A DNA stretch of 64,000 bases from assembly GCF_040219335.1 (NCBI RefSeq), contig NZ_JAVJSQ010000020.1, positions 124,001 through 188,000 on the forward strand, in the 5' to 3' direction. A program made the position numbers and the translations under genes. Of the stretch, positions 42,563 through 52,202 are shown one piece after another (position 1 is the stretch's first letter; every line of letters begins with the position of its first letter). The notes below the pieces were generated by a model, which saw nothing but the letters and a program-made list of their open reading frames with translations, ran no database searches and was not told the DNA's origin. The stretch comes from Gimesia sp. (GTDB lineage Bacteria; Planctomycetota; Planctomycetia; Planctomycetales; Planctomycetaceae).

Positions 42563-44464
42563 TTGAACAGCTCCCGCAAAGTGACCTCTGTCAAACCCAG
42601 GCGCAAATTATGGCGGACCCGGTTGAAACTGGCGCGCAACGTCCTGCCATTTGCTCCCCGCATTTCGTATGCGGAGGTCATTCCAGATTCAGCCATTGAT
42701 GGCGACCTCCAACACTGGGGTGAGGTCATCTTTTTGTCAGACCTGGTCGCCGTTCTGCATCGTGATGGAACCATCACGCGCAGAGCGCATCACATTGCCA
42801 GCCTGCACGCCAACGAGTCGTTGTCTCAATGGGACGAAGTCTTTCGATTTTATGATCGCCAGACAGCACTGCATAAAATTCAGACCGCGAAAGTATACCT
42901 GCCTGATGGCAGTCAGAGAAAAGCCCGCAAGGTGGTTCAACCGTACGGACAGATCGCCGTTCAATTTTATCCTCTGCGTCCCGGGGTGACTGTTGAGTTG
43001 GACGAGCAACAGGACTTCTTCACCCCGGACCGGATCTCAGCCTGCATGTGGGGCCAGGAGTACCTGCGATATTCGATTCCCTGCCAAAGACTGCGCTGCA
43101 CGATTGCCGTCGCGGAACCATTCAACTTGCAGTATGAATTACATCAGACGAATCAGGAACCACGCTCCTGGAAACAGGGAACCTATCAAGTCTATCAATG
43201 GGATCTGCAGGCATTACCTGGATATGAAACTGACGACGCCACACCTCACCCGCGAGACGTCCTACCCTGGGTCGACTTTACCACACTGACCGACTGGGAA
43301 CCGATCGCGAAGTTCTATCGACAGGACCTTGAGCCGCCATCCAAAATCCCGGTTCAGATTCAAAAGCTGTCAGAGAATCTGACGCGTGAATCAGAAACGA
43401 CTGAAGATATAATTTACGCCCTCTACAAGTATGCCTCTGATGATGTCCGCTATGGCAGACATCCCAATGAACTGTCCCTGGAAAAAACCAGGGAGGTCGG
43501 TTCGATGCTGGAGGATATGCGCGGAGACTGCAAAGACAAATCGTCGTTACTCGTCTCCCTGCTCAGGCACCAGGGAATTGAAGCCGAGGTCGCAGTTCTG
43601 CTGACACGCGCGAATGGAACAATCCCCTTTCTGCCTGGAGCTCACATCGATCATGCGATAGTCTGCGTTACCGATGAGCAGGGAGTCAGACTCTGGCTCG
43701 ATCCGGCCGGCGGCCCGATGACTTTCAAAGATCTGCCTTATAATGACCAGGGCATGCAGGCACTGTTGTTGAATCTACCAGCGGGAGAACTGACCACCAT
43801 TCCCTGCGGCGGACCGGAATCTCATCAGGTACATCGGCAATGCGAGGGGAAACTGTCCGAAGACTGCAGCTACGAGTTCGGCACCAATGTCTCAACGACA
43901 GGTGACACCGCCATGGAATTCCGTCTTCGCTACATCAACCGCAACGAAGAATATCAGAGCCTGACTCTGGAGCGGGAACTCGCGTCTTCTCTGACGGGAG
44001 CCCGCATCGATGCTCCTCTGTTTCAAAATCTGACAGATCTCTCGCAGCCGGTCACCTACTCCTGCAAAATGACACTCGATCAGTGGGCGCGCAAAATTGA
44101 AGACATCATTCTATTCCGGGTTCCCTGGATCGGGGCGATGCACACGGTGGCCCTCGTCAATGTGCAGAAACGCAACTCGGCTCTGCAAGCTCCCTTGCCA
44201 ATCCGCTTCTCCGACCAGCACTGGATCGAACTCCCCCCTGGTTATCAAGGTTACGGACTGCCTTACGAACAACGATTTGAATGCGAATGGGGCCGCTACG
44301 AAACCTCCATCTATGAGGAAGATTCTCAACTGATCTGCCACCGACAGGTAGATCATTTGGGAGGCATCATCCGTGAGGAGCAGTATCTGGAATTCAAACA
44401 ATACTGGGAACAGTGTACCCGCGCGGATGCCCTGGATGTCGTGCTCATGAAAAAGCCAGACTGA
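42563..44464 (+). CDS. DUF3857/transglutaminase-like protein
   Basis: A 633-residue protein with an N-terminal beta-rich DUF3857-type domain (about 40-250) and a transglutaminase-like domain (about 270-400). The catalytic triad is intact: Cys323 in RGDCKDKSSLLVSLLR, His364 in HIDHAIV and Asp380 in WLDPAGG. The C-terminal 200 residues are beta-rich, as in DUF3858-type ends. No signal peptide or membrane helix is obvious. The frame contains no ATG before the first domain; TTG at 42563 is used here, and other TTG or GTG codons downstream are possible, so the start is uncertain. Substrate unknown; relatives act as proteases or cross-linking enzymes. Confidence 0.78.
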   Translation: MNSSRKVTSVKPRRKLWRTRLKLARNVLPFAPRISYAEVIPDSAIDGDLQHWGEVIFLSDLVAVLHRDGTITRRAHHIASLHANESLSQWDEVFRFYDRQTALHKIQTAKVYLPDGSQRKARKVVQPYGQIAVQFYPLRPGVTVELDEQQDFFTPDRISACMWGQEYLRYSIPCQRLRCTIAVAEPFNLQYELHQTNQEPRSWKQGTYQVYQWDLQALPGYETDDATPHPRDVLPWVDFTTLTDWEPIAKFYRQDLEPPSKIPVQIQKLSENLTRESETTEDIIYALYKYASDDVRYGRHPNELSLEKTREVGSMLEDMRGDCKDKSSLLVSLLRHQGIEAEVAVLLTRANGTIPFLPGAHIDHAIVCVTDEQGVRLWLDPAGGPMTFKDLPYNDQGMQALLLNLPAGELTTIPCGGPESHQVHRQCEGKLSEDCSYEFGTNVSTTGDTAMEFRLRYINRNEEYQSLTLERELASSLTGARIDAPLFQNLTDLSQPVTYSCKMTLDQWARKIEDIILFRVPWIGAMHTVALVNVQKRNSALQAPLPIRFSDQHWIELPPGYQGYGLPYEQRFECEWGRYETSIYEEDSQLICHRQVDHLGGIIREEQYLEFKQYWEQCTRADALDVVLMKKPD

Positions 44465-44668
44465 ACATACACACAAGCATTCATTGATCTGTTCGTGGCT
44501 AGAAAAGTGCCAGAAAAAGTCAACGACTTTCTGAACATGGAATCCAGAAATGGTGTCAGTCCGTCACAATGAGCCTATTCTCTCATGGGTAACCTGTTAA
44601 AATAGAGATTAGGAGAGGGGAGGCTTTCGACTCTGGAGAAATCCAAATCTGGGAAAGCCCAGCCCAAA

Positions 44669-46066
44669 ATGAATGCTCCATCCTCAACGAATATAGAAAG
44701 TGGAAACTCCTTGGCGGATCCTAAACGAGAAGAACTACAAGTCAAAGCGAAACGAGCCATCCTGGTCTCGGTTATCTCTCCTTCGAGTCATATCAATAAA
44801 GAGCAGGCCCTGGATGAATTAAAGGGGCTGGTCGAAACAGCGGGTGTGAAGGTCGTAGGCACTCTGGTACAGAGTCGCGAAAACCCTCATCCGGGGACCT
44901 GCCTCGGGAAAGGGAAACTGGCTGAGCTGAAATCAATGGTCAAACCCGTTGATGCCGAACTGATCATCTTTGATAACAATCTGTCCCCTTCCCAGGGACG
45001 TAATATTGAAGAAGAGACTGGTACGATTATTGTGGATCGCAGCGAGTTGATCCTCGATATTTTCGCGACCCACGCCAAAACCTATGAGGCCAAACTGCAG
45101 GTCGAGTTGGCGCAGCTGCTCTATTTCCGTCCCCGTCTGAAACGCTTGTGGACCCACCTCGAGCGTATCGAAGGGGGTGTGGGTGCCGGCCGTGGTCCTG
45201 GTGAAAAGCAGCTGGAAACCGACCGTCGACTGTTGGATAAACGCGTCGCTGAATTGAAGCGTAAACTGTCCGAAGTTGAAAAGCGTCGCGAGCGCACCGT
45301 TTCCAATCGATTCCAGCAACTCACAGTCTCGCTGGTTGGATATACCAACGCAGGGAAAAGTACGCTGATGAATGCACTCACTGGCGCGGATGTCTACATC
45401 GCGGACCAGTTGTTTGCCACGCTGGATACCCGTACGCGGCGCTGGGAACTTCCGCACTGGGGAGAGATCCTGCTCAGCGATACGGTTGGATTCGTCCGTA
45501 ACCTGCCTCACCATCTGGTGGCCTCATTCAAGTCAACTCTCGAAGAAGCTCGGCAGGCTGACCTGCTGTTGCATGTGGTTGACAGCAGCAATCCGGAAGT
45601 GGAGCATCACATCAAAACCGTTAACGGAGTGCTTGAAGAAATCGGTATCGACTACTCGAACGCACTGCTGGTATTCAATAAAAGCGATAAGGTGGAAGAC
45701 CGCTCCAAGCTCGATGTCCTCCGGCTGAAATACGAGAATGCAATCACCGTCAGCGCGGTATCAGGTGAAGGGCTGGATCGTCTCTCCCAGGCAGTCATTG
45801 ATCGGCTGGGATCCGGTTATGTCATTGTCGAAATCGAAACCCCCGTCGGAAATGGTAAACTGCTCTCTCAACTCGAAGAGCATTCGCTGATCCTCTCACG
45901 AGAGTATTCCAGCAACGACACCCGCGTTACCTACCGAGCCCGGATTGCACGTCGTTTCCTCCCCGTGCTGAAGAGCAGCGAAGACACCGAAATCCGGATT
46001 CATGATGATGGGGACCAGGGAGCCCCGAATCGGCTACAGCACGAAGAATCCATCCACGAGGTTTAG
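44669..46066 (+). CDS. hflX: HflX, ribosome-associated GTPase
   Basis: A 465-residue GTPase that splits or rescues stalled ribosomes in this family. The N-terminal HflX domain (about 30-200) has PHPGTCLGKGKLAEL, IIFDNNLSPSQGRN and the glycine-rich GGVGAGRGPGEKQLETDRR. The G domain shows G1 GYTNAGKST, G2/G3 DTVGFVRNLPHHLVASFKSTL, G4 NKSD and G5 SAVSGEG. The C-terminal extension to 465 is slightly long. It stands alone: no hfq or hflKC is adjacent. Confidence 0.96.
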   Translation: MNAPSSTNIESGNSLADPKREELQVKAKRAILVSVISPSSHINKEQALDELKGLVETAGVKVVGTLVQSRENPHPGTCLGKGKLAELKSMVKPVDAELIIFDNNLSPSQGRNIEEETGTIIVDRSELILDIFATHAKTYEAKLQVELAQLLYFRPRLKRLWTHLERIEGGVGAGRGPGEKQLETDRRLLDKRVAELKRKLSEVEKRRERTVSNRFQQLTVSLVGYTNAGKSTLMNALTGADVYIADQLFATLDTRTRRWELPHWGEILLSDTVGFVRNLPHHLVASFKSTLEEARQADLLLHVVDSSNPEVEHHIKTVNGVLEEIGIDYSNALLVFNKSDKVEDRSKLDVLRLKYENAITVSAVSGEGLDRLSQAVIDRLGSGYVIVEIETPVGNGKLLSQLEEHSLILSREYSSNDTRVTYRARIARRFLPVLKSSEDTEIRIHDDGDQGAPNRLQHEESIHEV

Positions 46067-46293
46067 TTTCCTGACGCGTATGCTGTTCAGGCAGGACGGC
46101 TCAGTCAATCTTTCCGTCGGCTGGCGACAGTCATTGCAATCGGTCTGGCGGGCAGGTTATCATCGATAGAAGGGCGTGTCATCGACAGTCGGAAAGTTTC
46201 TCCTTCCGGTCTGCATGCTCCCCCTTGACCGTTCTGATTTTGACCTTCCCCTGCGACTGACTTCCTGAGAGAAACTGACGAAACTCATACGCG

Positions 46294-48480
46294 ATGAAAA
46301 AACGATGGATCTATGGCGTCATCATTTTCCTGTGTCTCACATCGATTGGCCTGGCCATCGACTGGTGGACCGCTCTGCCTGAAGGCGAACAGGCAACCTA
46401 CGTCGGTCGTCAGACCTGCTTCGAGTGTCATCAGCAACAGGCAGAAGAGTGGAAAGAATCTGACCACGATCTGGCGATGAACCCAGCGACTCCCAAGTTC
46501 GTTCTCGGCGACTTCGATAACACCGAGCTCGAACACTTTGGGATCACCTCCCGCATGTCCCGGCAGGGCGACAAATACTATGTTACCACCCAGGGACCTG
46601 ATGGCGAGATGTCCCGCTTTGAGGTCAAGTACGTCATTGGCGTGCACCCCCTGCAACAGTATCTGGCAGAACTCGAACGCGGCAAGATTCAGGTCCTGCC
46701 GGTAACCTGGGATACGGAACTCAAACGGTGGTACTACGCCAGCCCGGATGAACCTTTCGGCCCGGAAGACCCGCTGCACTGGACCGGCTCCGCTCAGAAC
46801 TGGAACCACATGTGCGCGGAATGTCACACCACGAACTGGGCAAAGAATTATGATATCGCCACCGACACCCATCATTACTCCTTCTCCGAGATGCGTGTCA
46901 GCTGCGAAGCCTGTCATGGTCCTGGATCGATTCACGTGAAACTTGCCAACTCGCATTCGCTGTTCTGGGATCGTCGCTATGGCTATGGCCTGGCGAAACT
47001 CAAAGGTGAAGACGCGACCGCACAGCTGGAGAGCTGTGCTCCCTGCCATTCTCATCGGCGGCATGTCTCACCCGGTCATACTCCCCTCGACCGCTTCCAT
47101 GATCATTACGCTCTCTCACTGCTGGAAGATCACCTCTATCATCCCGATGGTCAGATTGATGAGGAAGTCTACGTCTTTGGATCCTTCACTCAGAGCAAGA
47201 TGTATCGCAAGGGAGTTCGTTGCACAGACTGCCATAATCCGCATTCACTGAAATTGAAATTCGAGGGAAACAAACTCTGCACCCAGTGCCACCTCGAGGC
47301 CAAGTATGACGTGCCCGGTCATCACCACCACAAGGTTGGCAGTAAGGGAGCTGCCTGCGTGGAGTGCCACATGCCGACCAAGACCTACATGGGAGTCGAC
47401 CCTCGCCGGGATCACAGTCTGAGAATTCCCCGCCCCGATCTTTCAGTCAAACTGGGAACCCCCAACGCCTGCAACCAATGTCATACGAAAGCGGACGAGA
47501 CGCCGAAGTGGGCTGCGAAGAAGGTCGATGAATGGTACGGTCCCAAGCGGCGCGACGACCCGCACTATGGTGAGATCCTGGCAGCAGGTCAGGCTGGCAA
47601 TCCGGATGCAGAACGCGCGCTGATCAAGTTGACCCGCGAAAAAGAAGTCGGTCCCATCGTTCGGGCAACTGCTGTCTCCCTGCTGGCCTCCCGATACGAT
47701 ACCCCCGAAAGTCGCAAGGTTGTCGAGCGGTCTCTGAAGTCAAATGAAGAGCTGGTCCGGATGGCGGCGCTGCGTGGATTCGAAGGCTGGAACCCACGTT
47801 CTGAAGCTGAAGCCAGCCGGGTGGGTAAGCTGCTCGCGGAAGGACTGACGGACGACTCGCGCGGAGTCCGGACGGAAGTCGCCCGGATTCTGTCTTCGCT
47901 GCCCATCATGCCCAACACGGATTCGAACCGGAAGGCACTCGAGCGGGCACTCAAAGATTATAAGAAAAACCTGCTGACCGATGGTGACCAGTCGGGCTCT
48001 CACATGAGCCTGGGGATCCTGTATGCCAATGAGGGTGACCTGAAGAAAGCGGAAGCCGAGTTCCGTCTGGCCATCAAACTGGCACCTGCTGTAGCGGGAG
48101 CCCGATCCAATCTGGCCCAGTTACTGGAACAACAGGGGCGCACTCAGGAGGCGCAGGAACTCAGATCTGAAGAGGTCAAATTGCTGGCTCGCGATGCCCG
48201 TCTGCTTCCGGACAATGCCCTGCTCCAGTACCGGGTGGGCCTGCTCTACTACCTGCTGGGTCGGGAGGACGAGGCGGCTTCAGCCCTGGAGAAAGCCTGT
48301 GAACTGGAACCGCAGTCCGCCGACTTCCGGTTGATGCTGACTCTGCTTTACGAGAAACAGCAGAAGTGGGAGCAGGCACTGGACTCGGTCAAACAGTTGA
48401 TTCAGCTGCAACCAGAGAACCCCACCTTCCGCCAGATCCAGATGAACCTCCAGCAAAAAGCAAACCCGCAAGGCAAGTGA
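46294..48480 (+). CDS. Octaheme cytochrome c fused to HEAT/TPR repeats
   Basis: A 728-residue exported protein. A signal anchor (IYGVIIFLCLTSIGLAIDWW) is followed by eight C-x-x-C-H haem sites: CFECH (42), CAECH, CEACH, CAPCH, CTDCH, CTQCH, CVECH and CNQCH (about 394). Several extra His residues can act as distal ligands. Residues about 430-545 are HEAT-like (repeated R-A-T-A-V/A-S-L-L patterns), and 565-720 are TPR units (SLGILYANEGDLKKAEAEFRLAIKLAP). Such cytochrome-TPR fusions are frequent in planctomycetes. It probably moves electrons in the periplasm, in a protein complex built by the repeats. Reductase activity is not predictable. Confidence 0.9.
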   Translation: MKKRWIYGVIIFLCLTSIGLAIDWWTALPEGEQATYVGRQTCFECHQQQAEEWKESDHDLAMNPATPKFVLGDFDNTELEHFGITSRMSRQGDKYYVTTQGPDGEMSRFEVKYVIGVHPLQQYLAELERGKIQVLPVTWDTELKRWYYASPDEPFGPEDPLHWTGSAQNWNHMCAECHTTNWAKNYDIATDTHHYSFSEMRVSCEACHGPGSIHVKLANSHSLFWDRRYGYGLAKLKGEDATAQLESCAPCHSHRRHVSPGHTPLDRFHDHYALSLLEDHLYHPDGQIDEEVYVFGSFTQSKMYRKGVRCTDCHNPHSLKLKFEGNKLCTQCHLEAKYDVPGHHHHKVGSKGAACVECHMPTKTYMGVDPRRDHSLRIPRPDLSVKLGTPNACNQCHTKADETPKWAAKKVDEWYGPKRRDDPHYGEILAAGQAGNPDAERALIKLTREKEVGPIVRATAVSLLASRYDTPESRKVVERSLKSNEELVRMAALRGFEGWNPRSEAEASRVGKLLAEGLTDDSRGVRTEVARILSSLPIMPNTDSNRKALERALKDYKKNLLTDGDQSGSHMSLGILYANEGDLKKAEAEFRLAIKLAPAVAGARSNLAQLLEQQGRTQEAQELRSEEVKLLARDARLLPDNALLQYRVGLLYYLLGREDEAASALEKACELEPQSADFRLMLTLLYEKQQKWEQALDSVKQLIQLQPENPTFRQIQMNLQQKANPQGK

Positions 48481-48493
48481 ATACCTTACGGGT
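48464..48493 (+). terminator. Weak hairpin at the end of the octaheme gene
   Basis: Stem ACCCGCAAGG / CCTTACGGGT with one mismatch overlaps the stop codon and lies between convergent genes. A short GTCTGTT tract follows. Confidence 0.4.
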
Positions 48494-48526
48494 CTGTTGA
48501 GTTTCACATGATTCTGAACTCAGCGA

Positions 48527-49534
48527 TCAGGCCGACTTGCGGAGCACTCCTGTAATCCGCTCGAAGGTATCATTCGAATCGAAGGGAATCACAATCTGAC
48601 CGGACTGTTCGGTCTTGAGTTTGATCTCTACCTGGGCTCCCAGAATTTCCCGCAGTTGCTGCTGCAGGTCAATCAGGTGATTCGTCATCTGGGGAGCATC
48701 GGCGGGTTGCTTCGGTTTGGGATTCTCAAAGGGAACGGTGTCAGCCTCACCTTTGAGGATCTTCCGCACCTCTGCTTCAGTCTTTCGGACCGAGAGGGAC
48801 TCGGACTGAATCTGCTCACAGAGGGCGACCTGTTTATCGTTATCCAGGCTCAACAGGGTCCGGGCATGACCGGCTGAGATCTTCTCTGCCTGGAGAGCCT
48901 GCTTGACGGGTTCCGCCAGATCAAGCAAGCGGATCATGTTGTTGACGGTCGAACGGTCCAGACTCAATCGCTGTGCGAGCTGCTCGATCGTACTGTCGAA
49001 CTGGCTCAGATAGTTTTTGAAGGCCTGGGCCTTTTCGAGTACATTCAAATCTTTTCGCTTGAGGTTCTCCTCGATCGCGACTTCACAGACTTCGCGTTCT
49101 TCCAGATGGAGCACCCGGCAGGGAACCGTTTTCAGTCCCGCTTCACGGGCTGCCTTCAAACGGCGTTCCCCGGCGATCAGCTGATAGGCACCATCGAACG
49201 GACGGACCAGCAGCGGTTGCAGAATACCGTGTTGACGGATACTGCCTTCGAGTTCCTTGAGGGAGTCAGCTGCGAAATCCTGACGAGGCTGATATGGATT
49301 CCGTTCGATCAGATCAATGTCGATCTGGTCGGAGGACTCAACTGGTGCCGGCTTCTCTTGCGAGTCTGCACCAGCACCGTCCTGATTATTTTCTGCATCT
49401 GGTTCTCCCCCACGTCCCAGCAAGGCGTTCAAACCACGGCCTAACCGTCGACGAGGGACCCCAGGATTTTCTGATTGCTCAGCTGCTGGATCAGCTGGAT
49501 TCTGGTTTTGATCTTTCTGATTATGATCTTCCAT
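48527..49534 (-). CDS. parB: ParB/Spo0J chromosome partition protein
   Basis: A 335-residue ParB. The N-terminal ParA-contacting motif RRRLGRGLNALLG is at 28-40. The CTP-binding N-domain has NPYQPRQDF (79-87), QHGILQPLLV and GERRLKAAR (122-130), with EENLKRKDLN (155-164). The helix-turn-helix is TIEQLAQRLSLDRSTVNNMIRLL (182-204) and reads parS. The C-terminal dimer domain ends the protein. No parA lies next to it. Instead a large glycosyltransferase gene is upstream, and two parS-like sites are present at 49658-49681 and 50550-50565. Confidence 0.95.
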   Translation of the reverse strand: MEDHNQKDQNQNPADPAAEQSENPGVPRRRLGRGLNALLGRGGEPDAENNQDGAGADSQEKPAPVESSDQIDIDLIERNPYQPRQDFAADSLKELEGSIRQHGILQPLLVRPFDGAYQLIAGERRLKAAREAGLKTVPCRVLHLEEREVCEVAIEENLKRKDLNVLEKAQAFKNYLSQFDSTIEQLAQRLSLDRSTVNNMIRLLDLAEPVKQALQAEKISAGHARTLLSLDNDKQVALCEQIQSESLSVRKTEAEVRKILKGEADTVPFENPKPKQPADAPQMTNHLIDLQQQLREILGAQVEIKLKTEQSGQIVIPFDSNDTFERITGVLRKSA

Positions 49535-49657
49535 GACCTTCTTCTCTTATACTTAAACTGCCTGACAAAAACGGGAGATTGAAACGTGGCGCGGGATTTT
49601 ATTTCGAATGGCTATTTGAAGCAAGAGGGCTTTGCGGCAGAGCTGCCTTCCCCCGGG

Positions 49658-49681
49658 CAGGTGTTCCACGTGGAACACCTG
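49658..49681. other. parS site (24-bp perfect palindrome)
   Basis: A perfect palindrome with the 16-bp core TGTTCCACGTGGAACA (49662-49677), a well-known form of the ParB-binding centromere site, extended by CAGG/CCTG flanks. It lies in the 158-base gap upstream of parB. ParB would load here as a CTP-dependent clamp. Confidence 0.9.
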
Positions 49682-49692
49682 TGTTACCACGC

Positions 49693-51510
49693 TTACCGGA
49701 CACGGTAAAGGCGGACCGATTCCTTCGTAGATTTAGCTGGCAGCTGAGCCTGATTCAGTCGGACCAGCAAGCTGGGATCATACTCGTAGGACTGGACCAG
49801 ATCGAGTCGATCTTGAGCCAGATCGAATTGCTTCACAAACTCGAGGTCACGCTCCGCGTGTGGTCCCGCGAGCAAGTAGACGGGCATCTGGGGTGGAAGT
49901 GATTCCAGAAACTGGAAGTCAGCTACCGGACCGGTCAGCTGATGACCCTCTGCTTTCAGATTGAAGAACAACCCAGGCTCGGCATAGATGTAAAGAATCG
50001 CTTCATCCGAATTGGCGTGTTCCTGCCGGAGATCTGCCAGCAACTGACGGGATATCGACGCCAGTCCGTTTCGAGGTTGCCAAGCAGGAACCGACCAGGG
50101 TAACGCGATCAGAATCACCAGGAGGGCGGCTCCCACTAGAGAGAAGGCGGTGATGATACGCGCGGATGGGATGCGGATCTCACCGGGTCTCGACAAGAGT
50201 TCGCAGAGGGAGCAGTCTGCTCGTGCTTCGAGCCAACCCACCAAAGCAGCGGTACCTAACCAGGCAGAGATCATCCAGGGAATCGTCAGACGAGGATAAG
50301 AGTGGTAGAGCGGCGTGGCCAGAAGCAGACCACAGAACCAGGCCGCCAGTAACCAGGCTGCCAGCGATCGGGCCAGGTCTTTCGAGTCAACACGGGAATC
50401 GGCAGCTTTCAGAGAATCCGATCGTTGTCCTGACATACAGAACAGTTGCAGCAGAATTCCGATAACAGCCAGGGCGGCGAGGACTGGAGTGATCCCTACT
50501 AACCAGCCCCCCAGTAAGGGGAGTCCTGCCAGGCAACCAACCAGCACCGTGTTCCACGTGGAACGCCTACCTTCCTCATTCTTGTTTTCATTTCCGAAGT
50601 GAGTTGTACTACAGCAACCGACATGGAGTGCCAGCAGGCATCCTACCAGACAGACCAGCCCGAGGCTGATCGCTCCGAAAGGTCCCTCGAGCAAACGCAG
50701 GTTGAGGAGTTGCCGCGTACAGGAATCGAACCAGCCCGAGAAGCCGACAACATACCGGCTATGATTGGCAGCGACGACGGAATAGCCTCCCCACTTCTGT
50801 AGACCGATCAATACCGGCGACCAGACAACCACAGCCGTCAGAGTAAAGACGACAGCGCGTGACAGGTAGCTGGTGAGAGGGAGACGATCACGGCAGTAGA
50901 TCCAGAGCCAGGGAACGATTCCAGAAAAGCCGATGGCCAGCGGGAGCCAGCCGTTGTACTTGACCGACCACCCCAGGCCGATGGTGACACCAGCCAGTAC
51001 CGGCCACTTCCAATCGAGCGAGAGCCAGCTCCGCCAGATAAGGTAGACGCTGAGCAGCAGAAAGAATCCGAGTGCAACGTCTGTCAGCGCGGTTCGCGTG
51101 TAGAGCAGATGCAGGTCACTGCCTCCCGCCAGGAGTGCTGCCACCAGTCCGGCGGAAGAACCAAACCAGGCACGAGCCACCCACCAGATCAAGAGCACAG
51201 TCATGACGCCCAATAGCAGTGAGGGGAGAAACACACCCCAGACACCACTGCCCAGAAAGATCATGGACCACTCGATCAGAAACGGTAACAGAGGCGGCGC
51301 GTAAAAATAGCGGCCTGGATACTCGGCCCCCTGCTCTGCAGAGAACCAGAGGTTGGATGCATAGACGCCTTCATCGAAATGCTCGACAGCCACCTCGGAG
51401 AAGAACATCACCCGTGCCAGACAGGCGACCAGCAGAACGATCCCCAGCAGGATCAGCTCCAGTCGGGAGTATGTGGCGGAGGGCTCTGCTGTCGGTTTAG
51501 GAGAAGGCAC
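49693..51510 (-). CDS. GT39-type glycosyltransferase (ArnT/PMT-like membrane protein)
   Basis: A 605-residue multi-pass membrane glycosyltransferase with about 11-12 helices and a C-terminal soluble domain. The first outer loop has EHFDEGVYASN, the acidic catalytic motif of the GT39/ArnT superfamily, and a second motif TRTALTDVALGF follows. Substrate: a polyprenyl-phosphate sugar is expected as donor. The start is GTG at 51510 with AAAGG 6 bases upstream. A second parS-like site is embedded in the gene at 50550-50565. The stop codon is 11 bases from the end of the 24-bp parS palindrome. Confidence 0.85.
   Translation of the reverse strand: MPSPKPTAEPSATYSRLELILLGIVLLVACLARVMFFSEVAVEHFDEGVYASNLWFSAEQGAEYPGRYFYAPPLLPFLIEWSMIFLGSGVWGVFLPSLLLGVMTVLLIWWVARAWFGSSAGLVAALLAGGSDLHLLYTRTALTDVALGFFLLLSVYLIWRSWLSLDWKWPVLAGVTIGLGWSVKYNGWLPLAIGFSGIVPWLWIYCRDRLPLTSYLSRAVVFTLTAVVVWSPVLIGLQKWGGYSVVAANHSRYVVGFSGWFDSCTRQLLNLRLLEGPFGAISLGLVCLVGCLLALHVGCCSTTHFGNENKNEEGRRSTWNTVLVGCLAGLPLLGGWLVGITPVLAALAVIGILLQLFCMSGQRSDSLKAADSRVDSKDLARSLAAWLLAAWFCGLLLATPLYHSYPRLTIPWMISAWLGTAALVGWLEARADCSLCELLSRPGEIRIPSARIITAFSLVGAALLVILIALPWSVPAWQPRNGLASISRQLLADLRQEHANSDEAILYIYAEPGLFFNLKAEGHQLTGPVADFQFLESLPPQMPVYLLAGPHAERDLEFVKQFDLAQDRLDLVQSYEYDPSLLVRLNQAQLPAKSTKESVRLYRVR
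50550..50565. other. Second parS-like site, inside the GT39 gene
   Basis: TGTTCCACGTGGAACG matches the 16-bp parS core at 15 positions, only the last base differing. It lies about 880 bases from the intergenic parS, within coding sequence, as parS sites often do. Confidence 0.75.
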
Positions 51511-51797
51511 ATCGAACCTTTATGAAAATGGTGACCAGTGATATCAGTCCAAGTCACCAAATTCTACAGGAAGCAGGTCGCTTTGCCTATGAAACCGAGC
51601 AGCCCGTCAATTATCATTAACAGAGGCAGGAATCCGATCAGACAGAGGTCTGGCCAGATTTGCCGTATTGGTATTTTGCCCCACAGGCCTACAATTCAAA
51701 TAGCGAGCTGATGATAATTCTGTCGTGACGACAGAATGGTCTGCATGCGATCCTCATACTTCAACAGAACATTTGAAAGAAAAGCGAGATTAAGCAG

Positions 51798-52115
51798 ATG
51801 AGTACTCCATCCAGTCTGTACGATGAAGCAGTCAAAACTTACGAGAGTGGGGACGTGGAACAGGCGGTCGAGAAACTGAAGGAAGTGCTGGCTCAGGATG
51901 AAAATTACGTTCTGGCTCACTCAGCCTCCGCGGTCTATTACCAGAAGCTGGGAAAGTTTGATGAGGCCATCGAGCATGCCAAGAAGGTCACCGAACTGGA
52001 ACCGGAAGACAACTTTTCCTACCTGCAGCTCTCCGTAATCTGTCAGCGATGTGGACGCATCGCGGAAGCAGAAGATGCCCTGGCCAAAGCCCACTCCATG
52101 GGACAGAAGAAATAG
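51798..52115 (+). CDS. Small TPR-repeat protein
   Basis: A 105-residue cytoplasmic protein made of about three TPR units (YDEAVKTYESGDVEQAVEKLKEVL, then SASAVYYQKLGKFDEAIEHAKKVTEL, then SVICQRCGRIAEAEDALAKAHSMG). It serves protein-protein contact; the partner is unknown. No signal peptide. A bidirectional terminator separates it from the convergent lipoprotein gene. Confidence 0.85.
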   Translation: MSTPSSLYDEAVKTYESGDVEQAVEKLKEVLAQDENYVLAHSASAVYYQKLGKFDEAIEHAKKVTELEPEDNFSYLQLSVICQRCGRIAEAEDALAKAHSMGQKK

Positions 52116-52144
52116 TCGCGACGACTTCAGCACGACGAAAACAA

Positions 52145-52180
52145 AACAAGCTCTCATCGGTTGACCGGTGAGAGCTTGTT
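52145..52180. terminator. Bidirectional terminator hairpin
   Basis: Stem AACAAGCTCTCA / TGAGAGCTTGTT with an inner CGG/CCG pairing lies between convergent genes at 51798-52115 and 52203-53051. Confidence 0.82.
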
Positions 52181-52202
52181 GCATTTGGGAATCAACGTTT
52201 TG

